A stretch of 28,785 nucleotides of DNA from a bacterium (GTDB lineage Bacteria; Bdellovibrionota; FAC87; UBA2466), in contig JAIEOG010000319.1 of the NCBI GenBank assembly GCA_019750655.1, forward strand, positions 1-28,785, given 5' to 3'. Under the pieces are notes generated by a model, which searched no databases, was not told where the DNA came from, and saw only the letters and a list, made by a program, of their open reading frames with translations. The position numbers were made by a program, and so were the translations under genes. This document shows, in pieces, positions 13,592 to 21,119 of the stretch (positions are counted from its first letter, which is position 1; each line of letters starts with the position of its first letter).

Positions 13592-13674
13592 GCCGCCGTG
13601 GTGGAATGGCAGACACGCTGGTCTTAGAAGCCAGTGCCTTTGGCGTGGGGGTTCGAGTCCCTCCGGCGGCACCA
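13592..13674 (+). tRNA. tRNA-Leu (anticodon UAG)
   Basis: Acceptor arms GCCGCCG (13592-13598) and CGGCGGC (13664-13670) pair over seven bases, followed by discriminator A and an encoded CCA (13672-13674). The anticodon arm CTGGT-CTTAGAA-GCCAG places TAG at positions 34-36, reading CUN leucine codons. The T-arm GGGGGTTCGAGTCCCTC is canonical, and the long variable arm (TGCCTTTGGCGT) is that of a class II tRNA, as expected for leucine. Total length of 83 bases fits. It is a lone + strand gene between two minus-strand genes. Confidence 0.97.
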
Positions 13675-13680
13675 TAACTA

Positions 13681-13708
13681 TTAAGGTTAACCTTAAACTT
13701 AACCTTAA
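13681..13708. repeat. 16-bp perfect palindrome plus repeated half-site after tRNA-Leu
   Basis: TTAAGGTTAACCTTAA (13681-13696) is a perfect palindrome, and the half TTAACCTTAA recurs at 13699-13708. The first ten bases could also pair with the second copy as a 10-bp hairpin with an 8-base loop. It starts six bases past the tRNA 3' end with no T-run, so it may mark a factor-binding site or a processing/termination hairpin. Confidence 0.5.
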
Positions 13709-13744
13709 CCTCTCCCGCCTATTGCGAGCTCAACCGGAAGGCAC

Positions 13745-13777
13745 AAAAAAAGCCCACCTTTTGGAAAAAAGGCGGGC
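13745..13777 (-). terminator. Intrinsic terminator of the small secreted protein gene
   Basis: On the minus strand GCCCGCCTTTT, loop TTCC, AAAAGGTGGGC gives an 11-bp stem with one G-U pair (13777-13752), followed directly by seven Ts (13751-13745). It starts 20 bases after the stop of the gene at 13798. This is the clearest terminator in the window. Confidence 0.88.
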
Positions 13778-13797
13778 CCTATTTCTGTAACGCTGAA

Positions 13798-14184
13798 TTA
13801 CTGAGCGCTGAGTCTGAGGTAATTCGTGTTCCCGTTCTCATATTGAAAACGGTAATCCACTGCCCCATTGCACTCTTTGGACGGCCGAGCGTAACGCGTG
13901 AGTTGGAATGTTTGGTAATACGCGTTGTTCGTTAAATCGGTGTCGACCTGCATATAGAGGTATGGCGAGCGGTTTTCGTTCGCATAAGAATACCGGTGCC
14001 ACACGGCATAAGTAGCGTACGAAGCGATGAGATCCATCTTCGACCAACCCGCTGAGTCATAAATTTTAAAATAAATCCGACTCCCCGTGTCGTTCTGAAA
14101 GCAGGTCAATGCATACTCGTTATCGACGGCAAACGACTGTGCTGACGCAGTTATAAAGAATATCCCCAAGAATAGTTTTTTCAT
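13798..14184 (-). CDS. Small secreted protein of unknown function
   Basis: Start ATG 14184 is chosen because GGGAGG lies four bases upstream and a signal peptide begins at once (MKKLFLGIFFITASAQSFA, likely cleaved before VDNEY). A longer reading from 14241 would bury both. The mature protein has about 109 residues, is rich in Tyr, Asn and Thr, and has two Cys residues (LTCFQND, KECNGAV) that probably form one disulfide. Strands such as SRIYFKIYDSAG, SPYLYMQVDTD and VDYRFQYENG suggest a small beta-sandwich. I recognise no family. It has its own strong terminator, and an inverted repeat sits just upstream of the ribosome site, so it looks individually regulated. Confidence 0.75.
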   Translation of the reverse strand: MKKLFLGIFFITASAQSFAVDNEYALTCFQNDTGSRIYFKIYDSAGWSKMDLIASYATYAVWHRYSYANENRSPYLYMQVDTDLTNNAYYQTFQLTRYARPSKECNGAVDYRFQYENGNTNYLRLSAQ

Positions 14185-14193
14185 TGTTCCTCC

Positions 14194-14208
14194 CATGTTG
14201 TGAACATG
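14194..14208. promoter_or_regulatory. Operator-like inverted repeat CATGTT-GTG-AACATG
   Basis: Six-base arms are perfectly complementary with a 3-base centre, directly upstream of and touching the GGGAGG ribosome site of the small secreted protein gene. The shape suits a dimeric repressor, or a leader hairpin limiting translation. Only the symmetry is directly seen. Confidence 0.4.
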
Positions 14209-14259
14209 CGAAAGCGTGTCGTGCAGATCCGCACTATTCAAGGAAGGCTGCGTTAGGAT

Positions 14260-16053
14260 TTACTGAGATTCTAATTCTGCCCAACGCGCGTAGAGTCTAT
14301 CGACTTCGGCTTGAGCTTGGGCGAGTTCCGAAAAAATTTCCGTGAGGCGGCCGGCGTTACTTTGGTTTTCGGGAGAAGAGCTTTGGGCTTCGAGAGTGGT
14401 GACGCGATCTTCGGCGGCGCGGATTTTGGATTCCATCTCCGCGAGTTCACGCGTTTCTTTGTAACTCAGTTTGCGCTTCTTCGATTCGCCAGGGGTTTTT
14501 GACGACGCCGCATCCGTGGTTTTGGCCTCGGCTTTATAGGCCTTCCAGCGTGCAGTGCGGGCATTTTCCCATTGGGCATAGCCCGCGTACGCAATCACTT
14601 CTCCGGGGGTTTGGATCGCATCAGGGAAAGCGAGGATCTCATCGGCCACTTGATCTAAGAAATAGCGGTCGTGGGTCACGAGCACTACGGCCCCATCGAA
14701 ACTCTCTAGGCAGTCCTGCAGTACGTTGAGCGTTTCCATATCGAGATCGTTAGTTGGCTCGTCGAGTACTAGTACATTGGCTTGTTCCAGCATGAGAAGC
14801 GCCAAGGTTACCCGACTCTGCTCTCCCCCAGAGAGCTTGCCGATTTTCATATCGATTTGCTCACGGCGGAACAGAAAGCGATCTAGGTAGCCATTGATGT
14901 GGACCAAAGTCCCTCGGTAATTCACCTGATCGCCCGTGGGGCAGATAGTTTTGCGCAGAGTGAGCTCAGGGTCGAGACGCTCTCGGTTTTGCTCAAAGTA
15001 CGCCACGCGCAAGTGTTCCGAACGGTAAACACGGCCCGAATCCGGTTCTTCACCGCCGAGCAAAACACGGATGAGCGTGGACTTCCCACTGCCATTCGTC
15101 CCTAACAGGCCAATCCGACTCCGCGGGCCAATAAAAACCTCTAGATTCTTAAACAGAAGGCGATCGCCATAGGCCTTCGTAATAGCCTGCGCCTCAAGCA
15201 ACCGCTTGGGCTTTTTGTCCAGGCTCTGAAACTCGAACTTCGCAGACCGCGTTTGATTGCGGGCGCTAATCTCTTCGACTTGATCTGAAAGCACTGCATG
15301 CGCCTGGATACGGGCCTGTTGCTTGGTCGTGCGCGCCTTCGCCCCTTGACGCAACCATTCCGTCTCTCGGCGCAAAGTGTTCTTAAGCTGCGCTTCTTGC
15401 TTCTGCTGAACATCCAGCAAGAGCTCTTTGCGCTCTAGGTATTTTGCGTAGTCCCCTGAGACCGACAAAATCCCGCCTGGGTTTCGGGGGTCGAGCTCCA
15501 AAATCCGATTCGTCACCCGCTGCAAAAACTGGCGATCGTGAGTCACGGTAAGTGTGGCGAATTCCGCCCGCGCTAAAAAAGCTTCGAGCCAGAGAATCGA
15601 TTCGATGTCGAGATGGTTGGTAGGTTCATCCAACAAAAGCAGCGAGGGGTCCTTAACGAGTTCTCGCGCAAGGGCGACGCGCTTGCGCCACCCACCTGAG
15701 AGCTCCCCAATGGGCCGATGGGCCATGCCGGAGAGCTCGAGTTTAGAAAGAATCTGGCCCGCAAGCGCACCCGTGACGGTTTCTCCAACCGTATCTTCCA
15801 AAGGCAACCGCGGCGTCTGCTCCAAATACCCAACTCGCAAACCCTTCTGCCGCGATATTTCCCCGCTATCGGGAGTATCCGCACCGGCAAGAAGCCTAAG
15901 CAGCGTAGATTTCCCCGCCCCGTTAGGCCCGATAAGCCCAATATGGTCCGCCGAATCGACAGCAAACGTCAGAGCCTCAAACAGCTCCCGAGATCCAAAA
16001 GCCTTCGAAATTTCTTTTGTTGCTAAGAGAATCGCCACAACGGCTTTTAACAC
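14260..16053 (-). CDS. uup: ABC-F family ATPase of the Uup type
   Basis: The 597-residue soluble protein has two ABC ATPase domains and no membrane segment, as in ABC-F proteins that act on ribosomes or, for Uup, on branched DNA and ribosomes. First domain: Walker A GPNGAGKST (42-50), signature LSGGWRKRVALAR (118-130), Walker B LLLLDEPTNHLD. Second: GTNGSGKST (318-326), signature LSGGEQSRVTLA, Walker B VLVLDEPTNDLD. The interdomain linker has the EWLRQGAKARTTKQQARI pattern common in Uup. A C-terminal coiled coil begins KRKLSYKETRELAEMESKI, the Uup-type C-terminal domain. The start is GTG 16053, two bases after the porin stop; an in-frame GTG at 16038 (reading AILLATKEIS) would match the usual Uup N-terminus better. 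Confidence 0.88.
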   Translation of the reverse strand: MLKAVVAILLATKEISKAFGSRELFEALTFAVDSADHIGLIGPNGAGKSTLLRLLAGADTPDSGEISRQKGLRVGYLEQTPRLPLEDTVGETVTGALAGQILSKLELSGMAHRPIGELSGGWRKRVALARELVKDPSLLLLDEPTNHLDIESILWLEAFLARAEFATLTVTHDRQFLQRVTNRILELDPRNPGGILSVSGDYAKYLERKELLLDVQQKQEAQLKNTLRRETEWLRQGAKARTTKQQARIQAHAVLSDQVEEISARNQTRSAKFEFQSLDKKPKRLLEAQAITKAYGDRLLFKNLEVFIGPRSRIGLLGTNGSGKSTLIRVLLGGEEPDSGRVYRSEHLRVAYFEQNRERLDPELTLRKTICPTGDQVNYRGTLVHINGYLDRFLFRREQIDMKIGKLSGGEQSRVTLALLMLEQANVLVLDEPTNDLDMETLNVLQDCLESFDGAVVLVTHDRYFLDQVADEILAFPDAIQTPGEVIAYAGYAQWENARTARWKAYKAEAKTTDAASSKTPGESKKRKLSYKETRELAEMESKIRAAEDRVTTLEAQSSSPENQSNAGRLTEIFSELAQAQAEVDRLYARWAELESQ

Positions 16054-16054
16054 A

Positions 16055-17104
16055 TCAGAGGTTTAATCGAAACCGGACTTCGCCTATGTTTTCGGGGCCG
16101 TTTCCTCGATCGAGGTAGCGGTAGAAGATATAGGCTGCAAGAGCGGGGTCTAGGTCGAGAATAGTCCCGGCCTGGGCGTGTTGGATATTTTGCGGGCCAT
16201 TGAGCGTCTCAAGACGGCCAAATAGCTTGGTGCCTGGGAAGAACGGTGTCTGGAGTGTGGCCGCCATTCCAAAGGGGCCTGTCGTCCGGATGCTGTCGGT
16301 CAGCATCCCTCCGAAGCATTCTGCACCGATGCGCCAGTCCGTACCTTCAAACCGCATTTCCGTGAAGACGTTTGCGACCCAATCCGAACGGTAGTTAACG
16401 CTCGCGGAGTCGGCTTGCTGGTGGTAGAAGCCCGCTGCGCCCCACATCCACTGCAGATTCCCGACGTGAAAGGTCGCTCGGAGTCCACCCGTAAGAGCCT
16501 TGGAGTTATTCGTATTGAGATTGAACAAGCCGCTGCCATTGAATGCACCGACATGAATCAAGACATCCTTCACGGGCTCGTAACGGATCTCGGCGCCGAT
16601 ATCACGGCCAATGAAAAGCGCACGGTGCGTTTCGTTGTAATCCGGGAGCGCCACACCTGAAAGATCCGGCGACCACCAGGGATTGAACGTTGGAGTGAAT
16701 AATCCAAACTTCAAGGACCACTCGGATCCCTGCCCCAGACGCTCAGGCGTATGGAGATCGATATACCCTTCCACGGGCAGAACGACCGGCAAGAGAACCG
16801 TCGAAAATTCCCGCGTCTGGCCCAGGGAAAATCGGTAGCTGATATGCTCGCCCGCCTCGCCCCAAGCCGTTAGGCGAACAGACGGAATGGAAAAACCTTG
16901 AACGACGACCCCGCCCGCTTGGTAGGACGCATCCAAGCGCAAACCCACGAGGAGAAGCTGGCGGCGGCTTAGACTCCCAAAAAGCGAAGGGCGCGCAGCG
17001 GGTTCGCCTTCCGCAGTGGCCGTGTCGGCCAACGGAGGTGCGTCGGTGAGGGTTTCATCGGCCCACGCCGCCGTCGATAAAAGGACTAACAGAATCCAAC
17101 GCAT
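16055..17104 (-). CDS. Outer-membrane porin-like beta-barrel protein
   Basis: From ATG 17104 the 349-residue protein starts with a signal peptide (MRWILLVLLSTAAWA, cleaved before DETL). The mature part resembles phosphate-selective porin O/P type barrels: alternating strands end in aromatic residues (SIPSVRLTAWGEAGEHISYR, FSLGQTREF, WSLKFGLFTPTFNPWWSPD, IGAEIRYEPV, LIHVGAFNGSG). It ends with strand GEVRFRLNL, not with the more usual C-terminal Phe. An in-frame GTG at 17113 overlaps the PilS stop as GTGA and is an alternative. Its location directly after pilS, where pilR normally lies in related operons, is unusual. The transported substrate is unknown. Confidence 0.75.
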   Translation of the reverse strand: MRWILLVLLSTAAWADETLTDAPPLADTATAEGEPAARPSLFGSLSRRQLLLVGLRLDASYQAGGVVVQGFSIPSVRLTAWGEAGEHISYRFSLGQTREFSTVLLPVVLPVEGYIDLHTPERLGQGSEWSLKFGLFTPTFNPWWSPDLSGVALPDYNETHRALFIGRDIGAEIRYEPVKDVLIHVGAFNGSGLFNLNTNNSKALTGGLRATFHVGNLQWMWGAAGFYHQQADSASVNYRSDWVANVFTEMRFEGTDWRIGAECFGGMLTDSIRTTGPFGMAATLQTPFFPGTKLFGRLETLNGPQNIQHAQAGTILDLDPALAAYIFYRYLDRGNGPENIGEVRFRLNL

Positions 17105-17109
17105 GTGCC

Positions 17110-18780
17110 TCACCCGACCGCCGGAAGGTGGATTTCAAACTCAGTCCCCTTCCCGACAGTTGATTGCACGCGGATTTCTCCACGCATCGCTTCGATAATC
17201 TTGTAAGCAGTCGCAAGCCCCAGGCCCGTGCCCTTTTCCTTGGTGGTAAAGAACGGCTCGTAAAGGTGCGAAAGCGTCTTTTCCGACATCCCCTGCCCCT
17301 GATCACGCACCCAAAACCGCACGCGTCCCGTGCCGGCTCTGGCGCACCCGACTTCAATCACGCCCGGTTTGTCCATCGACTGGATGGCATTGATGACGAG
17401 ATTCAAGAGGACCTGCCGAAGCTTTTCGGGCTGTGCATGCGCAAAGATGTCGGGCTCATAGGCCTCTCGCAGCTCGATATCCGTACGGACATTCACGCCA
17501 CCTTTGAGCGATTGAATTTTGCCTGGCTTATCCGGATGCCGGAGAGCAAAGAGCACGTCGGCAATGAGCTTGGGTAGGTCCACTGGCTCAAGCTTGAGAT
17601 TGGCGGGTTTCACAAAATCGAGAAACTCGGAGATGAGCCGATTCAGGCGATCGATCTCGCGCAACGCAATGTCCATGAGCTTTTGGTTTTCCCCGCCCAC
17701 TACTTCACGAGGTAAAGAAGAACGCAGCATTTCCACGCTGGCACTCATCCCCGCCAAGGGATTGCGGATCTCGTGTGCAATCCCGGCCGCCAGCTGCCCG
17801 ACGGCGGCGAGTTTTTCATTCTGCTTTACGCGTTGTTCGAGATTCAAAACCTTGGTGACATCCTGGAAAAGCAGAACAAACCCTTCAGTCGATTCTCCGT
17901 GAAGCAACCCCCCGGCTCCATTTCCTTCGAGGGCAGCCACGTCCCCACGCAAGAGGGCCGCATGCCCACTTTGCTGAAACTCGACGACTTGCTGCAGGCG
18001 CGTACGTGACTCACTCCGCTCGAAGAACGGCAGGAGCCCCGGCGCAGCCTCCTGCAGGGTCTTTCCTACCACCGTGGTTTCCAAACCCAGCAAGTGGCTG
18101 GCTGCGGGATTCAGAAAGCCAATCCGCCAGTGTGCATCCACTGTCAGAACGCCCGTGGGCATCTCGGAGAGAATGCGCTGTTGGAGCGCAATGAGTTCAT
18201 CCACGCGGCGGCTTTTATCGGCGAGACTTAGTGTCGTGCGTTGGAGCTCCTCGCTCAAATACCCGCCGACCATCCCAAGCGTGAAAAACAGAGCCGTATT
18301 CACGCCCCAGAGCATCCAGCTCCCCGGATCGCCCTGGACAAACAGAATAGCCGCGAGCCCTACACTGGCACCTAACGCCGCCCCCAAAGCTGCGCGTTGG
18401 TACAGAATGAGTGCTACGGAAAGGATCTGGATGAGGTAGAGAAGCGAATAGAGGCTTTCTTTACCGTCGGAAAGAAAAATCCAAACGGAGATAAGAAAGC
18501 AATCAAAAGCAACTTGCGTGAGAGCTACCCAACGACTCGGCGGCAGGCGTTCCACAATCAAAGAGGAAAGCGCATTGAATCCGAAAGCGACACACAAAAG
18601 CGCATAGCCCAAGACCAACGATGGTCCCACTCCCGTCGTCTGGAAGATTTGTTGGATAACCCCGACTAGCAATAGGCCATAGAGCACGGCCAGACGCGCG
18701 ATCATCAGCCATTGGCAGGCGCGGGAAAGATCGATTTGCGGCCCAGGCATCCAGGCCGCTTGGCGTGCACGGGCCAACAT
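17110..18780 (-). CDS. pilS: PilS-like sensor histidine kinase
   Basis: A 556-residue kinase with about six N-terminal membrane helices (LAVLYGLLLVGVIQQIF, LVLGYALLCVAFGFNALSSL and so on up to about residue 180). It then has a PAS-like domain (SEMPTGVLTVDAHWRIGFLN, 210-320), the phospho-acceptor helix AAGIAHEIRNPLAGM with His336, and a complete ATPase domain (N-box LLNLVINAIQSM, G1 DQGQGM, F-box FFTTKEKGTGLGL). In related systems PilS senses pilin in the membrane and activates the regulator PilR for pilin expression. The ATG overlaps the pilC stop (TGATG), showing co-translation. No PilR gene is present here; a porin-like gene follows instead. Assignment to PilS rests on domain layout and operon position. 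Confidence 0.87.
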   Translation of the reverse strand: MLARARQAAWMPGPQIDLSRACQWLMIARLAVLYGLLLVGVIQQIFQTTGVGPSLVLGYALLCVAFGFNALSSLIVERLPPSRWVALTQVAFDCFLISVWIFLSDGKESLYSLLYLIQILSVALILYQRAALGAALGASVGLAAILFVQGDPGSWMLWGVNTALFFTLGMVGGYLSEELQRTTLSLADKSRRVDELIALQQRILSEMPTGVLTVDAHWRIGFLNPAASHLLGLETTVVGKTLQEAAPGLLPFFERSESRTRLQQVVEFQQSGHAALLRGDVAALEGNGAGGLLHGESTEGFVLLFQDVTKVLNLEQRVKQNEKLAAVGQLAAGIAHEIRNPLAGMSASVEMLRSSLPREVVGGENQKLMDIALREIDRLNRLISEFLDFVKPANLKLEPVDLPKLIADVLFALRHPDKPGKIQSLKGGVNVRTDIELREAYEPDIFAHAQPEKLRQVLLNLVINAIQSMDKPGVIEVGCARAGTGRVRFWVRDQGQGMSEKTLSHLYEPFFTTKEKGTGLGLATAYKIIEAMRGEIRVQSTVGKGTEFEIHLPAVG

Positions 18781-20030
18781 CAGCCACCCCCCGCCACCTT
18801 GTCGGCAAGCTGGAAGACCGGCAAGTACATGGCCAGGAGCAAGAACGCGACGATCACACCGACGATTAGAATAATTGCCGGCTGCAACATGCTGGTAAGC
18901 GAGTTGATGGCGTCATCTACTTCGTCGTCATAGATATTTGCGACTTTGTTGAGCAGTTCGTCCAAGCGCCCGGTCATCTCTCCAATGTTCACCATGTGAA
19001 TAACCATGGGGGGATAGATGTTTCTGGCGGCCAATCCCGCGGCGATGGTCTTACCCTCTTGGATGAAGGCAATCGTAACGCGCACACTGTCGCGCACCGC
19101 CAGATTGGTCATGAGCTTTTGGCAGATCTCTAAGGCCGCGATAAGCGGCACGCCGCTCGCTACCAGCGTTCCCAACGTGCGCGTAAATTGCGCCACCGCA
19201 GAACGCATCACCAAAGATCCAAAAAGAGGTACTTTCAGGACAAAAGGGTCCCATTTCTGTCGGAAAGACGGCATCCGATAAAGTGCCACCGCGGAGAACG
19301 CAAACCCGATGAGCCCCGCTACAACGAAGAGGAAGTTCGCCTGAAACCATTTCGACATGGCTAAAACGAACTGCGTCAACTCAGGAAGTTCAGCCTTCCC
19401 TTCCGCATAGAGCTTGGAAATCTCTGGCACGACTTTGACGAGCAAAAAGATCAAAACGCCGATGGCGATGACCAGAGTAAAGAGAGGGTAAGACAAGGCC
19501 TTGATGACCTTTGCTTTCAAGCGATCGAGTTTTTCCAACTGCACACCGACCTGCTTGATCGCGCGATCCAAAGTACCGCTCAACTCACCGGCTTCGACGA
19601 TACGGACGAAGAACTCAGAAAACACGCCTGGGTAGCCCGCGAGGGCATTGGCGAGTGAGTTCCCGCCTTCAATATCGGCCTTCATCCCTTCCAGGATGGA
19701 TTTTAGACGGCCTTTTTTTTCCTGTAGCGCCAAGATCTCAAGGCCCTGCACAACGGGTACGCCGGAATCAATGAGGGAGGAAAACTGCTTCGTGAAGAGA
19801 ATGAGCTGCTTGAGTTTTACTTTGCCTTCAAACAGAGAGGAAAGCCCGCGGAGCGTGCCCTCTAAGCCGCCACCACTCCCTGGCGCCCCTCTATCCGGCG
19901 CGGGAGCAAGCGACTCCGGGCGAATCTGCATGGAGCGTAGGCGCAGACGGGCCTCGGCCTCGTCCAACCCTTCAATTACGCCTTGCACCCGCTCGCGTTG
20001 GCGGGTGACGCCGGTATAGCGGTATCGCAT
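18780..20030 (-). CDS. pilC: Type IV pilus inner-membrane platform protein PilC
   Basis: PilC anchors the pilus motors and guides pilin subunits in the inner membrane. The 416-residue protein has an N-terminal cytoplasmic part (IEGLDEAEARLRLRSMQIRP) and two homologous T2SSF repeats. The first runs from LFTKQFSSLIDSGVPVVQGL through GELSGTLDRAIKQV to the helix PLFTLVIAIGVLIFLLVKVV. The second runs from FTRTLGTLVASGVPLIAALE through GEMTGRLDELLNKVA to the last helix PAIILIVGVIVAFLLLAMYL. The length fits the family. Start ATG 20030 has GAGGG six bases upstream, formed across the pilT stop ten bases away. The stop overlaps pilS. A glycine/Pro linker near 45-55 is unremarkable. Confidence 0.95.
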   Translation of the reverse strand: MRYRYTGVTRQRERVQGVIEGLDEAEARLRLRSMQIRPESLAPAPDRGAPGSGGGLEGTLRGLSSLFEGKVKLKQLILFTKQFSSLIDSGVPVVQGLEILALQEKKGRLKSILEGMKADIEGGNSLANALAGYPGVFSEFFVRIVEAGELSGTLDRAIKQVGVQLEKLDRLKAKVIKALSYPLFTLVIAIGVLIFLLVKVVPEISKLYAEGKAELPELTQFVLAMSKWFQANFLFVVAGLIGFAFSAVALYRMPSFRQKWDPFVLKVPLFGSLVMRSAVAQFTRTLGTLVASGVPLIAALEICQKLMTNLAVRDSVRVTIAFIQEGKTIAAGLAARNIYPPMVIHMVNIGEMTGRLDELLNKVANIYDDEVDDAINSLTSMLQPAIILIVGVIVAFLLLAMYLPVFQLADKVAGGG

Positions 20031-20039
20031 CGCTTACCC

Positions 20040-21119
20040 TCACCCCGCCAAACGGCGGATCTCCCTAAGGCCTTTGATCAGTTCATCTGGATCATGAGTG
20101 GTCGCGAGAGCTTCTTCAGGAGCGACAATTCCTTGCCGCACCAGCTGGATAAGCGATTGATTGAAGGTCATCATCCCGCTCACGTCTTGTCCGACAACCA
20201 TCGCTGACGGGATTTGAAAGAGTTTGTTCTCGCGGATTAGGTTTCGAATGGACGCATTCGGAAGCATGAGCTCATACGCGAGAGCGCGCCCCTTCTTGTC
20301 CACTCGCTCGATTAAGCTTTGTGTGATGATCCCCTCGAGGCACATCGAAAGCTGCATGCGGATCTGATCTTGCGCTTCGGGTGGAAACACCTGCACCATA
20401 CGCGTAATGCTTTGGTAAGCGCTGTTCGTATGCAAGGTACTAAACACCAAGTGGCCCGTCTCGGCGAGGGCGAGCGCAGTTTCGATCGTTTCACGATCGC
20501 GCATCTCCCCTACCATCACAACATCGGGATCTTCGCGCAAAGCGCCCTTAAGGGCGGGACCAAACGCCGGCGCATCTTGGCCGATCTCACGTTGGTTCAC
20601 CAGGCTGTTGCGGTGGGAGTGAATGTACTCAATCGGATCTTCAATGGTGATGATGTGCAGATTGGACGTTTCGTTCAAGGCATCGACCATCGCTGCCAGA
20701 GTCGTGGTTTTGCCACTGCCCGTAGCACCCGTGATCAAGATCAAACCGCGTGGCTTACGAATGAGCGAATCCACCGCCGGAGGCAAGCCGAGTGTGTTTA
20801 GACGCGGCACTTCGAAAGGAATATGGCGAAAGGCGCCAGCCACCGCTCCACGCTGAAAGTAAACGTTAGCGCGAAATCGCGCGACGTCACGGACGCCGAA
20901 TGAAAAATCGATTTGGCGCTCTTCTTCAAAGCGCGCACGCTGCGTGTCTGTCAGAACCGAGTAGCAAAGCTCTTTCGTATCTGCGGGCATCAGCGAAGTG
21001 GTTTTCGCTTTTAAGATGCGGCCGTTCACACGGAAGCTCGGCGGGCTCCCCGACGTGATGTGCATATCGCTTGCTTTGTGCTCCAGCATGGCGCGGAGCA
21101 GAGTGGATAAAGTCACCAT
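20040..21119 (-). CDS. pilT: Pilus retraction ATPase PilT
   Basis: PilT is the hexameric motor that depolymerises type IV pili for twitching and DNA or surface retraction. Features of the 359-residue protein are Walker A GATGSGKT (131-138), Asp-box EDPIEYIH, Walker B-type VVMVGEMRDRET, His-box LVFSTLHTNSA and the PilT-specific SIRNLIRENKLFQIPSAM near the C-terminus (AIRNLIRE in other species). The N-terminus has the LEHKASDMHITSGSPPSFRVNG domain. Its ATG overlaps the pilB stop by one base (TAATG). The characteristic C-terminal motif separates it from extension ATPases, so the call is firm. Confidence 0.96.
   Translation of the reverse strand: MVTLSTLLRAMLEHKASDMHITSGSPPSFRVNGRILKAKTTSLMPADTKELCYSVLTDTQRARFEEERQIDFSFGVRDVARFRANVYFQRGAVAGAFRHIPFEVPRLNTLGLPPAVDSLIRKPRGLILITGATGSGKTTTLAAMVDALNETSNLHIITIEDPIEYIHSHRNSLVNQREIGQDAPAFGPALKGALREDPDVVMVGEMRDRETIETALALAETGHLVFSTLHTNSAYQSITRMVQVFPPEAQDQIRMQLSMCLEGIITQSLIERVDKKGRALAYELMLPNASIRNLIRENKLFQIPSAMVVGQDVSGMMTFNQSLIQLVRQGIVAPEEALATTHDPDELIKGLREIRRLAG

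Noticed and set aside
13681..13797. tRNA-flanking integration (att) site or mobile island
   Set aside because: There is no second copy of the tRNA 3' end in the window and no integrase or transposase nearby.
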